In this document: positions 39,201 through 48,758 of the stretch, piece after piece
Numbering within the stretch: the first letter of the stretch is position 1
How the letters are laid out: every line of letters begins with the position of its first letter
Assembly: GCF_900220975.1 (NCBI RefSeq)
Contig: NZ_OBQD01000008.1
Coordinates: 186,001-250,000 of the forward strand
Reading direction: 5' to 3'
DNA: 64,000 bases
From: Rhizobium subbaraonis
GTDB lineage: Bacteria > Pseudomonadota > Alphaproteobacteria > Rhizobiales > Rhizobiaceae
Made by a program: the position numbers and the translations under genes
Notes under the pieces: generated by a model
Databases searched by the model: none
Told to the model about the DNA's origin: nothing
The model's input: only the letters and a program-made list of their open reading frames with translations

Positions 39201-39758
39201 TCAGCTCTTCGGCAACAGCACCCTATCGATCACATGGATCACGCCGTTCGATTGCTTGACGTCGGCGATCGTCACCGTCGCGACGCCGCCCGTCTCGTCG
39301 GTCAGGGTCAGCTTGTCGCCATCCATCCTGGCCTTGAGAACGCAGCCGCCCACGGTCGCGACATCGTGCTCGCCGCCGTCGTCGGCAATCATCTTGCCGA
39401 TCGCCGCAGCCATCGCGTCGGCCTGTACGACATGGCATGTCAGTACGGTAGTCAAAGTTGCCTTGTTCTCAGGCTTCAGCAGCGTGTCGACCGTGCCGGC
39501 GGGAAGAGCCATGAAGGCCTCGTTCGTCGGCGCGAAGACGGTGAAGGGGCCGTCGCCCTCCAGTGTCTCGACAAGGCCAGCGGCCTTGACAGCCGCGACC
39601 AGCGTCGTGTGGTCTTTCGAGTTGGCCGCATTCTGGACGATGCTCTTGTCCTCATACATGGCCGCCCCGCCGACCATGGGGTTCTTGGCCTGTGCCGTGA
39701 GCGCTCCGAGGCAGAGGATCGAGGCGGTCGCGACGAGGGATATCCCTGATATGCGCAT
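39201..39758 (-). CDS. Fasciclin (FAS1) domain secreted protein
   Basis: 185 residues. A signal peptide (about 1-24, ending TAQA) is followed by a single FAS1 domain: FAPTNEAFMALPAGTVDTLL is the H1-like box and GVIHVIDRVLLP the H2 box, both highly conserved. Related proteins (MPT70/MPT83, Nex18) act in adhesion or in symbiosis. AAGGATTGG precedes the start. It lies downstream of the anti-sigma and sigma genes on the same strand, so it is a likely member of that regulon. Confidence 0.93.
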   Translation of the reverse strand: MRISGISLVATASILCLGALTAQAKNPMVGGAAMYEDKSIVQNAANSKDHTTLVAAVKAAGLVETLEGDGPFTVFAPTNEAFMALPAGTVDTLLKPENKATLTTVLTCHVVQADAMAAAIGKMIADDGGEHDVATVGGCVLKARMDGDKLTLTDETGGVATVTIADVKQSNGVIHVIDRVLLPKS

Positions 39759-39909
39759 GTTTCCAATCCTTCCGTACTGCTTTTTGAAAAAACGGCCTTG
39801 CTGCCGTCACGATTGTCTACGGAAGATCGAATGAGAAAGTTTCACCGCCGGTGCGCAATCCATGAGGCGGGTGTTGCCGGTACAGCAAGGAGAACCTGCC
39901 GTCCCTGGT

Positions 39910-40626
39910 TCAGAAGCTCCGTGCCCTGCCCGAAGCGATCACGGGACCGGTGGCAACGCCGGTGGGCGAGCCTCCGAGCGGCTCGACGCTGACGGCGAGC
40001 ACCGCTCCCCTCAGTCGCGGCCGCATCGCGTCCGGTATGCGGATCATGCCATCGCCCGATTGCGGCAGGACGCCGAGCGATACGGGTGCCTTTCCGTCCT
40101 CGACGAGCCAGAGTTCGAGTGACTTGGCGCTTTCCTGCTTGGCCGCGACCGGGGTCATCATCAGCATGCCTTTCGCCGCGTCGAAGTGTGCGACGAGGCC
40201 CATCGGGCTGCCTGTGCCTGCGAGCTCGGCGATCTGTTCGGGTGCCGGCGGAGCGGAACGGAAGATTTCGGGGCCGAGCGCGACGAGCCCCACCGAGAGC
40301 GCCGTCATCGCCAGCGCCGCCCCGCGCCAGAAGGGCAGGGAAGCCCAGATGCTGCGCTGTGGTCGTGCCTGTCGCGTCGCCGGTTCGAAGATGCGCTGCT
40401 CGATTACGGAATAGACGCGCGGTGAGGGCGGCATCGTTTCCAGCTCGTGATTGATGGTCGACAGGTTTTCTTCCCATCGGTTGACCATGGCCGCGAATAC
40501 CCGGTCATTGCGGAGCCGGGCCTCGACCTTGCGTCGGTCCTCCGCCGATAGAACGCCAAGGACATACTCGCCTGCGATCACCTCGTCGCGGCGCGGATCC
40601 CTGCTGTTCTGGTCGGGCGTTGTCAT
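39910..40626 (-). CDS. RskA-like anti-sigma factor (membrane)
   Basis: 238 residues. The N-terminal cytosolic part has the anti-sigma signature AGEYVLGVLSAEDRRKVEARL (about 18-38), a membrane helix at about 101-119, and a periplasmic RskA domain with LELWLVEDG and PVSLGVL. In Mycobacterium RskA holds SigK inactive until it is cleaved. The ATG overlaps the sigma gene stop (ATGA), so translation is coupled. No zinc HxxxCxxC motif is seen, so it is not a ZAS-type factor. Confidence 0.9.
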   Translation of the reverse strand: MTTPDQNSRDPRRDEVIAGEYVLGVLSAEDRRKVEARLRNDRVFAAMVNRWEENLSTINHELETMPPSPRVYSVIEQRIFEPATRQARPQRSIWASLPFWRGAALAMTALSVGLVALGPEIFRSAPPAPEQIAELAGTGSPMGLVAHFDAAKGMLMMTPVAAKQESAKSLELWLVEDGKAPVSLGVLPQSGDGMIRIPDAMRPRLRGAVLAVSVEPLGGSPTGVATGPVIASGRARSF

Positions 40627-41192
40627 GATCCCAGGCACTCTCTCAATTTCAGCAGGCTTCTGCGAAGCCAGGTCTTCATGGTGTTCAGCGGCACGCCATG
40701 GCGCGTGGCAAGCTCCTCGTAGCTCAGGCCCTCGACATAGGCCGCCCGCACAGCCGAGGCCTTGTCTGTCTCCAGGCGCCTCAAGCAACCCTCGATGCGG
40801 CGCCCTTCCGACCGTTGGATGGAATTTTCCTCCGGGCTCGGGTCCGTATCGGCGATATCATATGCTTCCTCGATGTCGCTTGCCACTGGTCTTCGCGCGC
40901 GGATCACGTCAATCGCATGATGGCGCGCGATCGCGGCAAGCCAGGCAAAGGCGCTCGTTTCGCCTGGTGCAAAGCGATCGGCTCTCTGCCAGATCTTGAC
41001 GTAGATTTCCTGCAGGGCCTCCTCGGCATCCTCGCGCCTACCGAGCATACGCAGGCAGATCGGAAAGAGTTTCGCGCAGGTCAGATCGTAGAGCCGACGG
41101 AACGCCTGCCGGTCCTTCAGGCTGATGCGACCGATCAGGTAGGAGATTTCGTCGTCACGCACGGAGTGCCCTTTTCTTCCCCGGAGGCGCAT
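40623..41192 (-). CDS. ECF sigma factor (SigK-like)
   Basis: 189 residues from ATG 41192; a GTG at 41162 with AAAGGG upstream is a good alternative. Region 2 is visible ([36 protein letters not shown]), and region 4 has [23 protein letters not shown]. It directs RNA polymerase to envelope-stress promoters. Operon with the RskA-like gene, followed by a fasciclin gene. Divergent from argB, whose start is 134 bases away. Confidence 0.92.
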   Translation of the reverse strand: MRLRGRKGHSVRDDEISYLIGRISLKDRQAFRRLYDLTCAKLFPICLRMLGRREDAEEALQEIYVKIWQRADRFAPGETSAFAWLAAIARHHAIDVIRARRPVASDIEEAYDIADTDPSPEENSIQRSEGRRIEGCLRRLETDKASAVRAAYVEGLSYEELATRHGVPLNTMKTWLRRSLLKLRECLGS

Positions 41193-41325
41193 GTCATCCG
41201 GCCCGCCTGCTGCTGCATATATGGCGCGGAGCGGATTAGGAAAGAGCAGCGCCCGCCGCCGCATTCGTCATTCCATCGTCACGCGACATGCGTTAAACAG
41301 GCGCCGACAATTTTGCGAGGCTCTC

Positions 41326-42213
41326 ATGTCCCTGACCGAAAGCGAAACCCAGGCCCGGCTGCTGGCGCAGGCTCTGCCCTACATGCAGCGTTACGAGAAC
41401 AAGACCATCGTGGTGAAGTACGGCGGCCATGCGATGGGCAATCCGGAGCTCGGCAAGGCATTCGCCAGCGACATCGCGCTTCTCAAGCAGTCGGGCGTCA
41501 ATCCGATTGTCGTCCATGGCGGCGGGCCGCAGATCGGCGCCATGCTCGCCAAGATGGGAATCGAATCAAAGTTTGAAGGCGGCCTGCGCGTGACCGACCA
41601 GATGACGGTCGAGATCGTCGAGATGGTGCTGGCAGGCTCGATCAACAAGGAGATCGTCGCCCTGATCAACCAGACGGGCGAATGGGCGATCGGGCTCTGC
41701 GGCAAGGACGGCAACATGGTCTTCGCCGAGAAGGCCAAGAAGACCGTTGTCGATCCGGACAGCAATATCGAGCGCGTCCTGGATCTGGGCTTCGTCGGCG
41801 AAGTGGTGGAGGTGGATCGCACGCTGATCGACCTGCTGGCGAAATCCGAGATGATTCCGGTCATCGCCCCCGTTGCGCCCGGCCGCGACGGCCACACCTA
41901 CAACATCAACGCCGACACGTTCGCCGGCGCGATCGCAGGAGCGCTGAACGCCACGCGCCTCTTGTTCCTGACCGACGTGCCCGGCGTTCTCAACAAGCAG
42001 GGCGAGCTGATCAAGGAGCTTTCGGTTTCCGAAGCCCGGGCGCTGATCAAGGACGGCACGATCTCCGGCGGCATGATCCCCAAGGTAGAGACCTGCATCG
42101 ACGCCATCAAGGCGGGCGTTCAGGGCGTGGTCATCCTCAACGGCAAGACCGCGCACTCCGTACTGCTCGAAATCTTCACCGAGCGCGGCGCCGGCACGCT
42201 GATCGTGCCCTGA
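41326..42213 (+). CDS. argB: Acetylglutamate kinase
   Basis: 295 residues. It phosphorylates N-acetylglutamate, step two of arginine synthesis. The Gly-rich [11 protein letters not shown] is at 29-39, the substrate loop [13 protein letters not shown] follows, and the N-terminal helix ([15 protein letters not shown]) typical of arginine-inhibited hexameric enzymes is present, so feedback inhibition by arginine is likely. Start at MSLTESETQ matches the family. Confidence 0.97.
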   Translation: MSLTESETQARLLAQALPYMQRYENKTIVVKYGGHAMGNPELGKAFASDIALLKQSGVNPIVVHGGGPQIGAMLAKMGIESKFEGGLRVTDQMTVEIVEMVLAGSINKEIVALINQTGEWAIGLCGKDGNMVFAEKAKKTVVDPDSNIERVLDLGFVGEVVEVDRTLIDLLAKSEMIPVIAPVAPGRDGHTYNINADTFAGAIAGALNATRLLFLTDVPGVLNKQGELIKELSVSEARALIKDGTISGGMIPKVETCIDAIKAGVQGVVILNGKTAHSVLLEIFTERGAGTLIVP

Positions 42214-42272
42214 CCATGTGCGCGGGCAGCCATTGAAAACTCGGCCCGCGCCGCCCCTTGCGCCTGAAGCCC

Positions 42273-43043
42273 TCAGGGTGAGCCGTAGACGGTCGCCGCC
42301 TGCCTGCCCAGCCATTCGATCATGGCGCGGTAGGGCCCGGGGCCGTAGCTGACGCGGGCGACACCGAGTTTGGCAAGCGCTGCGACCGCCGGCACGCCGG
42401 CCCTCATCATCACGTTGACGGGCAAGGGCACTGCGTCGCAGATGCGTCCGATCAGTCCGCTCTCCGCCAGTCCCGGGACGAAGAACCCGCTGGCGCCGGC
42501 TTGCGCATAGGCCCGGCCTCGTTCGATTGCGGCGTCCACCAGCGCTTCGTGCCGGCTTGCGTCGGGCTGTTGCAGGAAAAGGTCCGTTCGGGCGTTGATG
42601 AAGAACGGCGTCCCCTTGTTCTCTGCCATTAGCCGGATGGTGCGGATGCGCCGTGTCTGCAGGTCGACGGGATGGATGCCCGAGCCGCCTATCACCTGAT
42701 CCTCGAAATTGATGCCGACCGCCCCCGCATCGACGATCCGCGACACGTTCAGGGCCACGTCGTCCGGTTCGACGGCATAGCCACCCTCGAAGTCGATCGT
42801 GACGGGGAGATCGGTCGCATCCACGATCGACCGGGCGATTTCCGCAAGGCGAAGGAGCGGAACGGCTTGGCCGTCCGGATAGCCGCCGGCGGCTGCGACC
42901 GACCAGCTTCCGGTGGCGATCGCCTTTGCGCCCGCGGCAGCGACGGCCTTGGCGCTGCCTGCATCCCAGATGTTGTACAGCACCAACGGGTCGCCCCTTC
43001 GATGCAACTCGGCAAACGCCTCGGCTCTCAATTTCTGTTCCAT
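42273..43043 (-). CDS. Isocitrate lyase/PEP mutase superfamily protein
   Basis: 256 residues. Core motifs: YNIWDAGSAKAVAAAGA, TIDFEGGYAV, GINFEDQV and INARTDLFL, which place it in the carboxyphosphonoenolpyruvate/2-methylisocitrate-lyase-like group. The KKCGH motif of true isocitrate lyase is absent. C-C bond lyase of unknown substrate; oxaloacetate decarboxylase or methylisocitrate lyase are alternatives. Convergent with argB. Confidence 0.88.
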   Translation of the reverse strand: MEQKLRAEAFAELHRRGDPLVLYNIWDAGSAKAVAAAGAKAIATGSWSVAAAGGYPDGQAVPLLRLAEIARSIVDATDLPVTIDFEGGYAVEPDDVALNVSRIVDAGAVGINFEDQVIGGSGIHPVDLQTRRIRTIRLMAENKGTPFFINARTDLFLQQPDASRHEALVDAAIERGRAYAQAGASGFFVPGLAESGLIGRICDAVPLPVNVMMRAGVPAVAALAKLGVARVSYGPGPYRAMIEWLGRQAATVYGSP

Positions 43044-43196
43044 GCCCTGCCTCCGCTGGAGAGTATCCTGCCCATCGTCCTGAGCAGGATGGGGGGCTTC
43101 CACTCCGCCAGGCCAGGGTCGAAATAGCATGTAGGCTTGCTATCCGGATTTCCAGCCTCTCGGCCGACCCGGCGACGGAAAAGGACGGACGGGGTG

Positions 43197-44102
43197 CTAC
43201 TTCCACATCAACAGAAGCAGGATGCCCGTGACGATGAGCGTGCAACCAGCCGCCTCCATGCGGTTGATCCGCTCGCGGAAGACGAAATAGGAGGACGCGA
43301 AGGTGAAGAGCAGTTCGATCTGGCCGAGCGCGCGCACATAGGCAACCTGCTGCAGCGCCATCGCGGTGAACCAGCAGGCCGAACCGGTGACGCCCGCAAG
43401 TCCGACGATGGAGGAGGAGCGCCAGGAGCGGATGACACGGCCGATCTCCGAGGGATCCTTGAGAAGCATCCAGCCGAGCATGAAAACGGTCTGGAACGTG
43501 GTGACGCAGGCAAGCGTCACGGCCGCCTGCATGACGGGGTTCGGGCCATCCAGCGACAGCGCCGCCGAACGATAGGCGACGGCGGAAATGCCGAAGATCG
43601 CGCCCGACGCGATGCCGATCAGGGCGGTTCTGCCGGTCAAGGCCACAAGAAGATTGCGCCACGACAGCGGCATGCGGGCGACCGAAATCATCATCACGCC
43701 GACCACGCCCACGACGATCGCGCCGATGGCGCCCGGCGTCAGCCGTTCGCCTAGAAGCAGAAGCCCGAAGATCGCAGCCTGCACCGGCTCGGTCTTGGAA
43801 TAAGCCGTGCCGACGGCGAAGTTGCGCAGCGAGAAGAGATAGACGAGCAGGATGGTGGCGAAGATTTGTGCCAGCCCGCCGATGACCGACCAAACGGCGA
43901 ACGAAACACTGAGATCAGGGAAGGGGTAGCCCGCGAAATGGTGCAGCGCCGTCACGTAGGCGATCGCGATGGGAAAGCCGTAGCCGAAGCGGACGAAGCT
44001 CGCACCGGTCGTTCCGAGCGCACTGCGCAAATGCTTCTGCAGCGCCGATCTGAGGTTCTGCAGGAACGCGGCGCAAATGGTAATGACGATCCAGGCTTCC
44101 AT
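43197..44102 (-). CDS. EamA/DMT-type transporter
   Basis: 301 residues with ten hydrophobic helices. The N-terminus MEAWIVITICAAFLQNLRSALQ is itself the first helix. It has two EamA-like halves and ends in ILLLLMWK. It is only distantly like the transporter at 36605. Substrate unknown. Divergent from the HAD gene at 44200. Confidence 0.85.
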   Translation of the reverse strand: MEAWIVITICAAFLQNLRSALQKHLRSALGTTGASFVRFGYGFPIAIAYVTALHHFAGYPFPDLSVSFAVWSVIGGLAQIFATILLVYLFSLRNFAVGTAYSKTEPVQAAIFGLLLLGERLTPGAIGAIVVGVVGVMMISVARMPLSWRNLLVALTGRTALIGIASGAIFGISAVAYRSAALSLDGPNPVMQAAVTLACVTTFQTVFMLGWMLLKDPSEIGRVIRSWRSSSIVGLAGVTGSACWFTAMALQQVAYVRALGQIELLFTFASSYFVFRERINRMEAAGCTLIVTGILLLLMWK

Positions 44103-44199
44103 TGATGCGGGCTAGCATGACGGTTGCCGCAAATCCATTGCCGCATCGCGGCGACGATTCCTTTTTGCTTCCTGTTGCGCCCGTGTCATAAGGGCGCCC

Positions 44200-44910
44200 A
44201 TGACCGAGATCAGCAATATCCCCGACAAGTCAGACTTCGCCCATGTCACCGAGTGGGTGTTCGATCTGGACAATACCCTCTATCCGCATCACGTCGATCT
44301 CTTCTCGCAGATCGACGTCAACATGACGGGCTATGTTGCAGCCCTTCTGGGGCTGTCGCGCGAAGAAGCGCGAACGCTGCAGAAGCGCTACTACCAGGAT
44401 CACGGCACGACGCTGAAGGGATTGATGCTGCATCACGGCATAGACCCGCTGGATTTTCTCGAAAAGGCCCATGCGATCGACTATGGCGTGCTGGCCCCGG
44501 ATCCGGCGCTGGGGGAAGCGATCAAGGCGCTGCCGGGGCGCAAGTTCATCTTCACCAATGGCAGCGTCAAGCATGCGGAGATGACGGCCCGTGCGCTCGG
44601 CATCCTCGACCACTTTGACGATATCTTCGACATCGTGGCGGCCGAATACGTGCCGAAGCCGGCCGACGCCACCTACGACAAGTTCATGGCGCTCAACCGC
44701 GTCGACACGGCGCGTGCGGCCATGTTCGAGGATCTGCCGCGCAATCTCCTGGTGCCCAAGGCGCTCGGCATGAAGACCGTTCTCCTGATGCCGCGCGACG
44801 AGAGCCACGAGTTCACCGATGCCTGGGAAAAGAGGACCGATGCGGATGTGCACATCGATTACGCCACGTCCGACCTCACCGGCTTCCTTTGCCGGCTGAT
44901 CGACCGATAG
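44200..44910 (+). CDS. HAD-family pyrimidine 5'-nucleotidase
   Basis: 236 residues. HAD motif I VFDLDNTLYP (20-29), motif II FTNGSVKHA, and a C-terminal FEDLPRNLLVPKALGMKTVLL as motifs III/IV. It fits the SDT1/pyrimidine nucleotidase subfamily. Likely dephosphorylates UMP or CMP, or another small phosphate. Common near the dapD gene in Rhizobiales, as here. Confidence 0.9.
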   Translation: MTEISNIPDKSDFAHVTEWVFDLDNTLYPHHVDLFSQIDVNMTGYVAALLGLSREEARTLQKRYYQDHGTTLKGLMLHHGIDPLDFLEKAHAIDYGVLAPDPALGEAIKALPGRKFIFTNGSVKHAEMTARALGILDHFDDIFDIVAAEYVPKPADATYDKFMALNRVDTARAAMFEDLPRNLLVPKALGMKTVLLMPRDESHEFTDAWEKRTDADVHIDYATSDLTGFLCRLIDR

Positions 44911-44972
44911 GGCTGCCGTACGAGTTTGCGAAGAGGCCGGCTTTTCACCGGCCTCCCGCCATCATGCCTGGC

Positions 44973-45863
44973 TTATTTTCCGGTTGCCGCCGCTTCCGTA
45001 TCCAGCGTCTCGTAGAACTTCTCGATCACCGACCAGGCCTCGTCGGCTGTGTCGACGAAGTGCATCAGTTCGACGTCGCCCGGCGAGATCGTGCCGAAAT
45101 CGGCGAGCGCGTTGAAATTGATGATCGAGTTCCAGAAGGTCTTGCCGAAAAGGATCAGCGGCACGAGCGCCATGCGCCCGGTCTGCATCAGCGTTACGGT
45201 CTCGAAGAGTTCGTCGAGCGTGCCGAAGCCGCCCGGGAATACCGTGACCGCCTTTGCGCGCAGCAAGAAGTGCATCTTGCGCACCGCGAAATAGTGAAAG
45301 TTGAAGCTGAGGTCGGGCGTCACATAGGCATTGGGCGCCTGCTCGTGCGGCAGCACGATGTTGAGGCCGATCGACGGCGCGCCGACATCCGCCGCGCCCC
45401 GGTTGCCCGCTTCCATCACGCCGGGGCCGCCGCCGGTGACGACCACGAACTCCTTGAACCCGGTCTCTGCCGAACGCTCCGAGCACAACTTGGCGAATTT
45501 GCGCGCCTCGTCGTAGTAGACCGACGCTGCCTCGAGGTTCTTGCGCTGCGTCTCGTTGCGGGCTGCCCAAGCTTCCATGCCGGGCGCGGGAATGCGCGCG
45601 CCGCCGAACATCACCACCGTCGAGTTGATGCCGCGCTCGGCGAGCATCATCTCGACCTTGAGAAGCTCGAGCTGCAGCCGCACCGGGCGCAACTCTTCGC
45701 GGCAGAGGAATTCGTCGTCCACATAGGCGAGCCGGTAGGCCGGCGACATCGACTGCGGGGTGTGGGGAACGACCGAAGCCCGGTGCTTGTCGAACGCGCT
45801 GTCGGCCAGCGGATCCCAGACGCCGTCCTTGCGGCGAAGGTTCTTTTTCTTCAGTCGTGCCAT
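44973..45863 (-). CDS. LOG family protein (TIGR00730-type Rossmann fold)
   Basis: 296 residues from MARLKKKNLRRK. The family motifs are GGGPGVMEA (144-152) and PGGFGTLDE (210-218), the latter the PGGxGTxxE signature of cytokinin-activating LOG enzymes and nucleotide-monophosphate phosphoribohydrolases. The N-terminal 75-residue extension marks the larger bacterial subgroup. Probably hydrolyses nucleoside 5'-monophosphates; cytokinin release is possible and untested here. Confidence 0.9.
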   Translation of the reverse strand: MARLKKKNLRRKDGVWDPLADSAFDKHRASVVPHTPQSMSPAYRLAYVDDEFLCREELRPVRLQLELLKVEMMLAERGINSTVVMFGGARIPAPGMEAWAARNETQRKNLEAASVYYDEARKFAKLCSERSAETGFKEFVVVTGGGPGVMEAGNRGAADVGAPSIGLNIVLPHEQAPNAYVTPDLSFNFHYFAVRKMHFLLRAKAVTVFPGGFGTLDELFETVTLMQTGRMALVPLILFGKTFWNSIINFNALADFGTISPGDVELMHFVDTADEAWSVIEKFYETLDTEAAATGK

Positions 45864-46095
45864 ATCACTATCCATCCAGCGGTCTGCTTCACATGAAGGC
45901 GCGTAGCAGGCCTGTTCAACGTTGTCATTCGGGCAATGTCCGGCTGTATCATCTCGCCGGTCTCGTCGCGACACCATCCGCCGGAAAAGGGCTTCAACTT
46001 TCCGGGATCATGCTCTAGGACTCGCTGCCGAAAATGATATGTCCCCTCCGGCATCCCGATGGGCCAGAATAATGGTCGAAGTTTAAGGAATTCCG

Positions 46096-46953
46096 ATGAA
46101 CAACTCCAATCTCGCCGCCCTTGAAGCCACCATTGAACGCGCCTTCGAAGAGCGCGATTCCGTTACCACCTCGACGCGCGGCGAGGTTCGCGATGCCGTG
46201 GAGGCCGCGCTGAACCTGCTCGACAGCGGCAAGGTGCGGGTGGCCGAGAAGGGTTCCGACGGTAACTGGACGGTCAACCAGTGGCTCAAGAAGGCCGTGC
46301 TGCTGTCGTTCCGCCTCAATCCGATGGAGATCGTTCCCGGCGGCCCCGGCGCTTCGGTCTGGTGGGACAAGGTGCCCTCGAAGTTCGACGGCTGGAGCGT
46401 CAACGAGTTCGAGCGCGCCGGCTTCCGCGCCGTGCCGAACTGCGTCGTTCGCCGCTCCGCCTACATCGCGCCGAACGCGATCCTGATGCCCTCCTTCGTC
46501 AACCTCGGCGCCTATGTGGGCGAGGGCACGATGGTCGATACCTGGGCGACGGTCGGCTCCTGCGCCCAGATCGGCAAGAACGTCCACCTGTCCGGCGGCG
46601 TCGGCATCGGCGGCGTACTGGAGCCGATGCAGGCCGGACCGACGATCATCGAGGACAACTGCTTCATCGGCGCCCGCTCGGAAGTTGTCGAAGGCTGCAT
46701 CGTCCGCGAAGGCTCGGTGCTCGGCATGGGCGTCTTCATCGGCAAATCCACCAAGATCGTCGATCGCGCGACGGGCGAGATCATGTATGGCGAAGTGCCG
46801 CCCTATTCCGTGGTCGTCGCAGGCTCCATGGGCTCTGGCGCCACGATGGCTAATGGCCAACCCGCGCCGAACCTCTACTGCGCGGTCATCGTCAAGCGCG
46901 TCGACGAGAAGACCCGCTCCAAGACCGGCATCAACGAACTGCTCCGGGACTGA
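46096..46953 (+). CDS. dapD: 2,3,4,5-tetrahydropyridine-2,6-dicarboxylate N-succinyltransferase
   Basis: 285 residues, full length. It succinylates tetrahydrodipicolinate using succinyl-CoA in the succinylase branch of lysine/diaminopimelate synthesis. The left-handed beta-helix of hexapeptide repeats runs from about 110 to 250 ([29 protein letters not shown]). First gene of a tight cluster: a DUF805 gene starts 4 bases later and dapE follows. Confidence 0.97.
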   Translation: MNNSNLAALEATIERAFEERDSVTTSTRGEVRDAVEAALNLLDSGKVRVAEKGSDGNWTVNQWLKKAVLLSFRLNPMEIVPGGPGASVWWDKVPSKFDGWSVNEFERAGFRAVPNCVVRRSAYIAPNAILMPSFVNLGAYVGEGTMVDTWATVGSCAQIGKNVHLSGGVGIGGVLEPMQAGPTIIEDNCFIGARSEVVEGCIVREGSVLGMGVFIGKSTKIVDRATGEIMYGEVPPYSVVVAGSMGSGATMANGQPAPNLYCAVIVKRVDEKTRSKTGINELLRD

Positions 46954-46956
46954 GCA

Positions 46957-47340
46957 ATGGGCAGTTCGGACCAGCCGCCAAGTTTGCGATGGCTCTTCTT
47001 CGGCTGGTCCGGCCGCGTCTCCCGTCTGCCCTATGCGCTCGCTTGGGCTTTCTGGATGACGCTGGCCGCGGCCTTTCTGACACGCATGGTAATGACGCCG
47101 CAGGATCAGCCGGCGTTCGTTGTCTGGACGCTCCTGTTTTTCGCGGTGGGCGTCGTCTCCACCCTTTCCTCGGTCATGCTGACGATCAAGCGCTTGCATG
47201 ACATGGCCCTGCCGGCGCCGCTGGTTTTGTGCCTGTTCGTCCCGGCGATTTCCATCTTCGCGCTCATTGCCTTCCTCGTCTGGCCCGGCACGCCCGGGCC
47301 AAACCTGCATGGCGCTGTTGCCGACCGCCCAAAGGAATGA
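46957..47340 (+). CDS. DUF805 family membrane protein
   Basis: 127 residues. RLPYALAWAFWMT at the first helix and IKRLHDMALPAPLVL in the loop are the DUF805 signature; three or four membrane helices. It sits 4 bases behind dapD and 224 bases before dapE, so it is transcribed with the lysine pathway, though no link to it is known. Confidence 0.88.
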   Translation: MGSSDQPPSLRWLFFGWSGRVSRLPYALAWAFWMTLAAAFLTRMVMTPQDQPAFVVWTLLFFAVGVVSTLSSVMLTIKRLHDMALPAPLVLCLFVPAISIFALIAFLVWPGTPGPNLHGAVADRPKE

Positions 47341-47564
47341 CGCCAGTGGCCCGCTGCATTATTTCCCGGCCGCTCCGCATCGCCTTTCGGGTGCGAAACA
47401 TGCAGCGAATTCAGAATTTTGTCGGAGTGCCGTTGCGCCATCTTTCCCCTGCATGCAGGTGAAGGATGATGACAGCGCGCGCCCTATGAGCTAGACCCGA
47501 CAAAGCGCTCCAGAACCTAAGACCGGCGGTGCATAGCGCGGCCAGCCGGCAGGCAGTCCAGCAC

Positions 47565-48758
47565 ATGACCACGATCGATCCCGTCCTCAATCTCGCCACT
47601 CTCATCCGCTGCCCTTCCGTCACGCCGGCCGAAGGCGGTGCGCTGGCGGCGCTGGAGGCCATGCTCGCCCCGCTCGGCTTCAATGTGGAGCGCGTGGTGA
47701 TGTCGGCTCCGGGGACGCCGGATGTGGAGAACCTCTATGCGCGCATCGGCACCAACGGCCCGCATCTGATGTTTGCCGGCCACACCGACGTCGTGCCGGT
47801 CGGCGATGAGACCGCCTGGACCCACGGCCCTTTCTCGGCCGATATCGCCGACGGCGAAATGTACGGCCGCGGCGCTGTCGACATGAAGGGCGGGATTGCC
47901 TGCTTCGTTGCGGCCGTCGCCCGCCACATTGAGAAGCACGGGCCGCCGGCCGGCTCCGTCTCCTTTCTGATTACCGGTGACGAGGAAGGCCCCGCGGTCA
48001 ACGGCACCATCAGGCTTTTGGAATGGGCGGCGGCGAAGGGCGAGCGCTGGGATGCCTGCGTGGTCGGCGAGCCGACCAATCCGGACATGCTGGGCGACAT
48101 GATCAAGATCGGCCGGCGCGGCTCGGTCTCGGGCACGCTGACCGTCTTCGGGGTCCAGGGGCACGCCGCCTATCCGCACCTGGCGGACAATCCCGTCCGC
48201 GCCGTCATTGCTCTTGCCGATGCGCTGATGGACCCGCCCTTCGATGCGGGCACGGCCGACTTCCAGCCTTCGAACCTGGAGGTGACCACCATCGACGTGG
48301 GCAATCGCGCCGTAAACGTGATCCCGGCCAGGGCCTCTGCCAGCTTCAATATCCGCTTCAACGACAACTGGACGGCCGATGGCGTGAAAGCCGAAATCGT
48401 TCGCAGGCTGGAAAAGGCGGCATCCGACGACCGGCTCCGCCCGGGCCGTCAGCCGGTCCGCTACGAAATCACCTGGGCGGAACGTCCGAGCCACGTGTTC
48501 CTGACGCGCGACGACCGGCTCATCGCCTCCCTGTCGGCGGCGATCGAGGCGGCGATCGGCAGGGTTCCGAAGCTGTCGACCACCGGCGGCACGTCTGATG
48601 CGCGTTTCATCAAGGATTACTGCCCCGTCGTCGAATTTGGCCTCGTCGGCCAGACGATGCACATGGTCGACGAACGCGTCGCCGTCGCCGATCTCGAGAC
48701 GCTGACGAAGATATACGAAACCTTCCTGGAACGCTGGTTCGCCGATGCCGGGGATTGA
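47565..48758 (+). CDS. dapE: Succinyl-diaminopimelate desuccinylase
   Basis: 397 residues from MTTIDPVLNLATLI. It releases succinate from succinyl-LL-diaminopimelate. Zinc ligands and base are visible: H73-x-D75 in FAGHTDVV, D106 in GRGAVDMKGG, E140/E141 in ITGDEEGP. Upstream starts at 47529 are possible. Overlaps the downstream membrane-protein gene by 14 bases. Confidence 0.96.
   Translation: MTTIDPVLNLATLIRCPSVTPAEGGALAALEAMLAPLGFNVERVVMSAPGTPDVENLYARIGTNGPHLMFAGHTDVVPVGDETAWTHGPFSADIADGEMYGRGAVDMKGGIACFVAAVARHIEKHGPPAGSVSFLITGDEEGPAVNGTIRLLEWAAAKGERWDACVVGEPTNPDMLGDMIKIGRRGSVSGTLTVFGVQGHAAYPHLADNPVRAVIALADALMDPPFDAGTADFQPSNLEVTTIDVGNRAVNVIPARASASFNIRFNDNWTADGVKAEIVRRLEKAASDDRLRPGRQPVRYEITWAERPSHVFLTRDDRLIASLSAAIEAAIGRVPKLSTTGGTSDARFIKDYCPVVEFGLVGQTMHMVDERVAVADLETLTKIYETFLERWFADAGD

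Noticed and set aside
39816-39844. TGAAAC-17-CGTAGA on the minus strand before the fasciclin gene as an ECF-sigma promoter.
   Set aside because: I could not find a matching motif before the sigma gene, so it may be chance.
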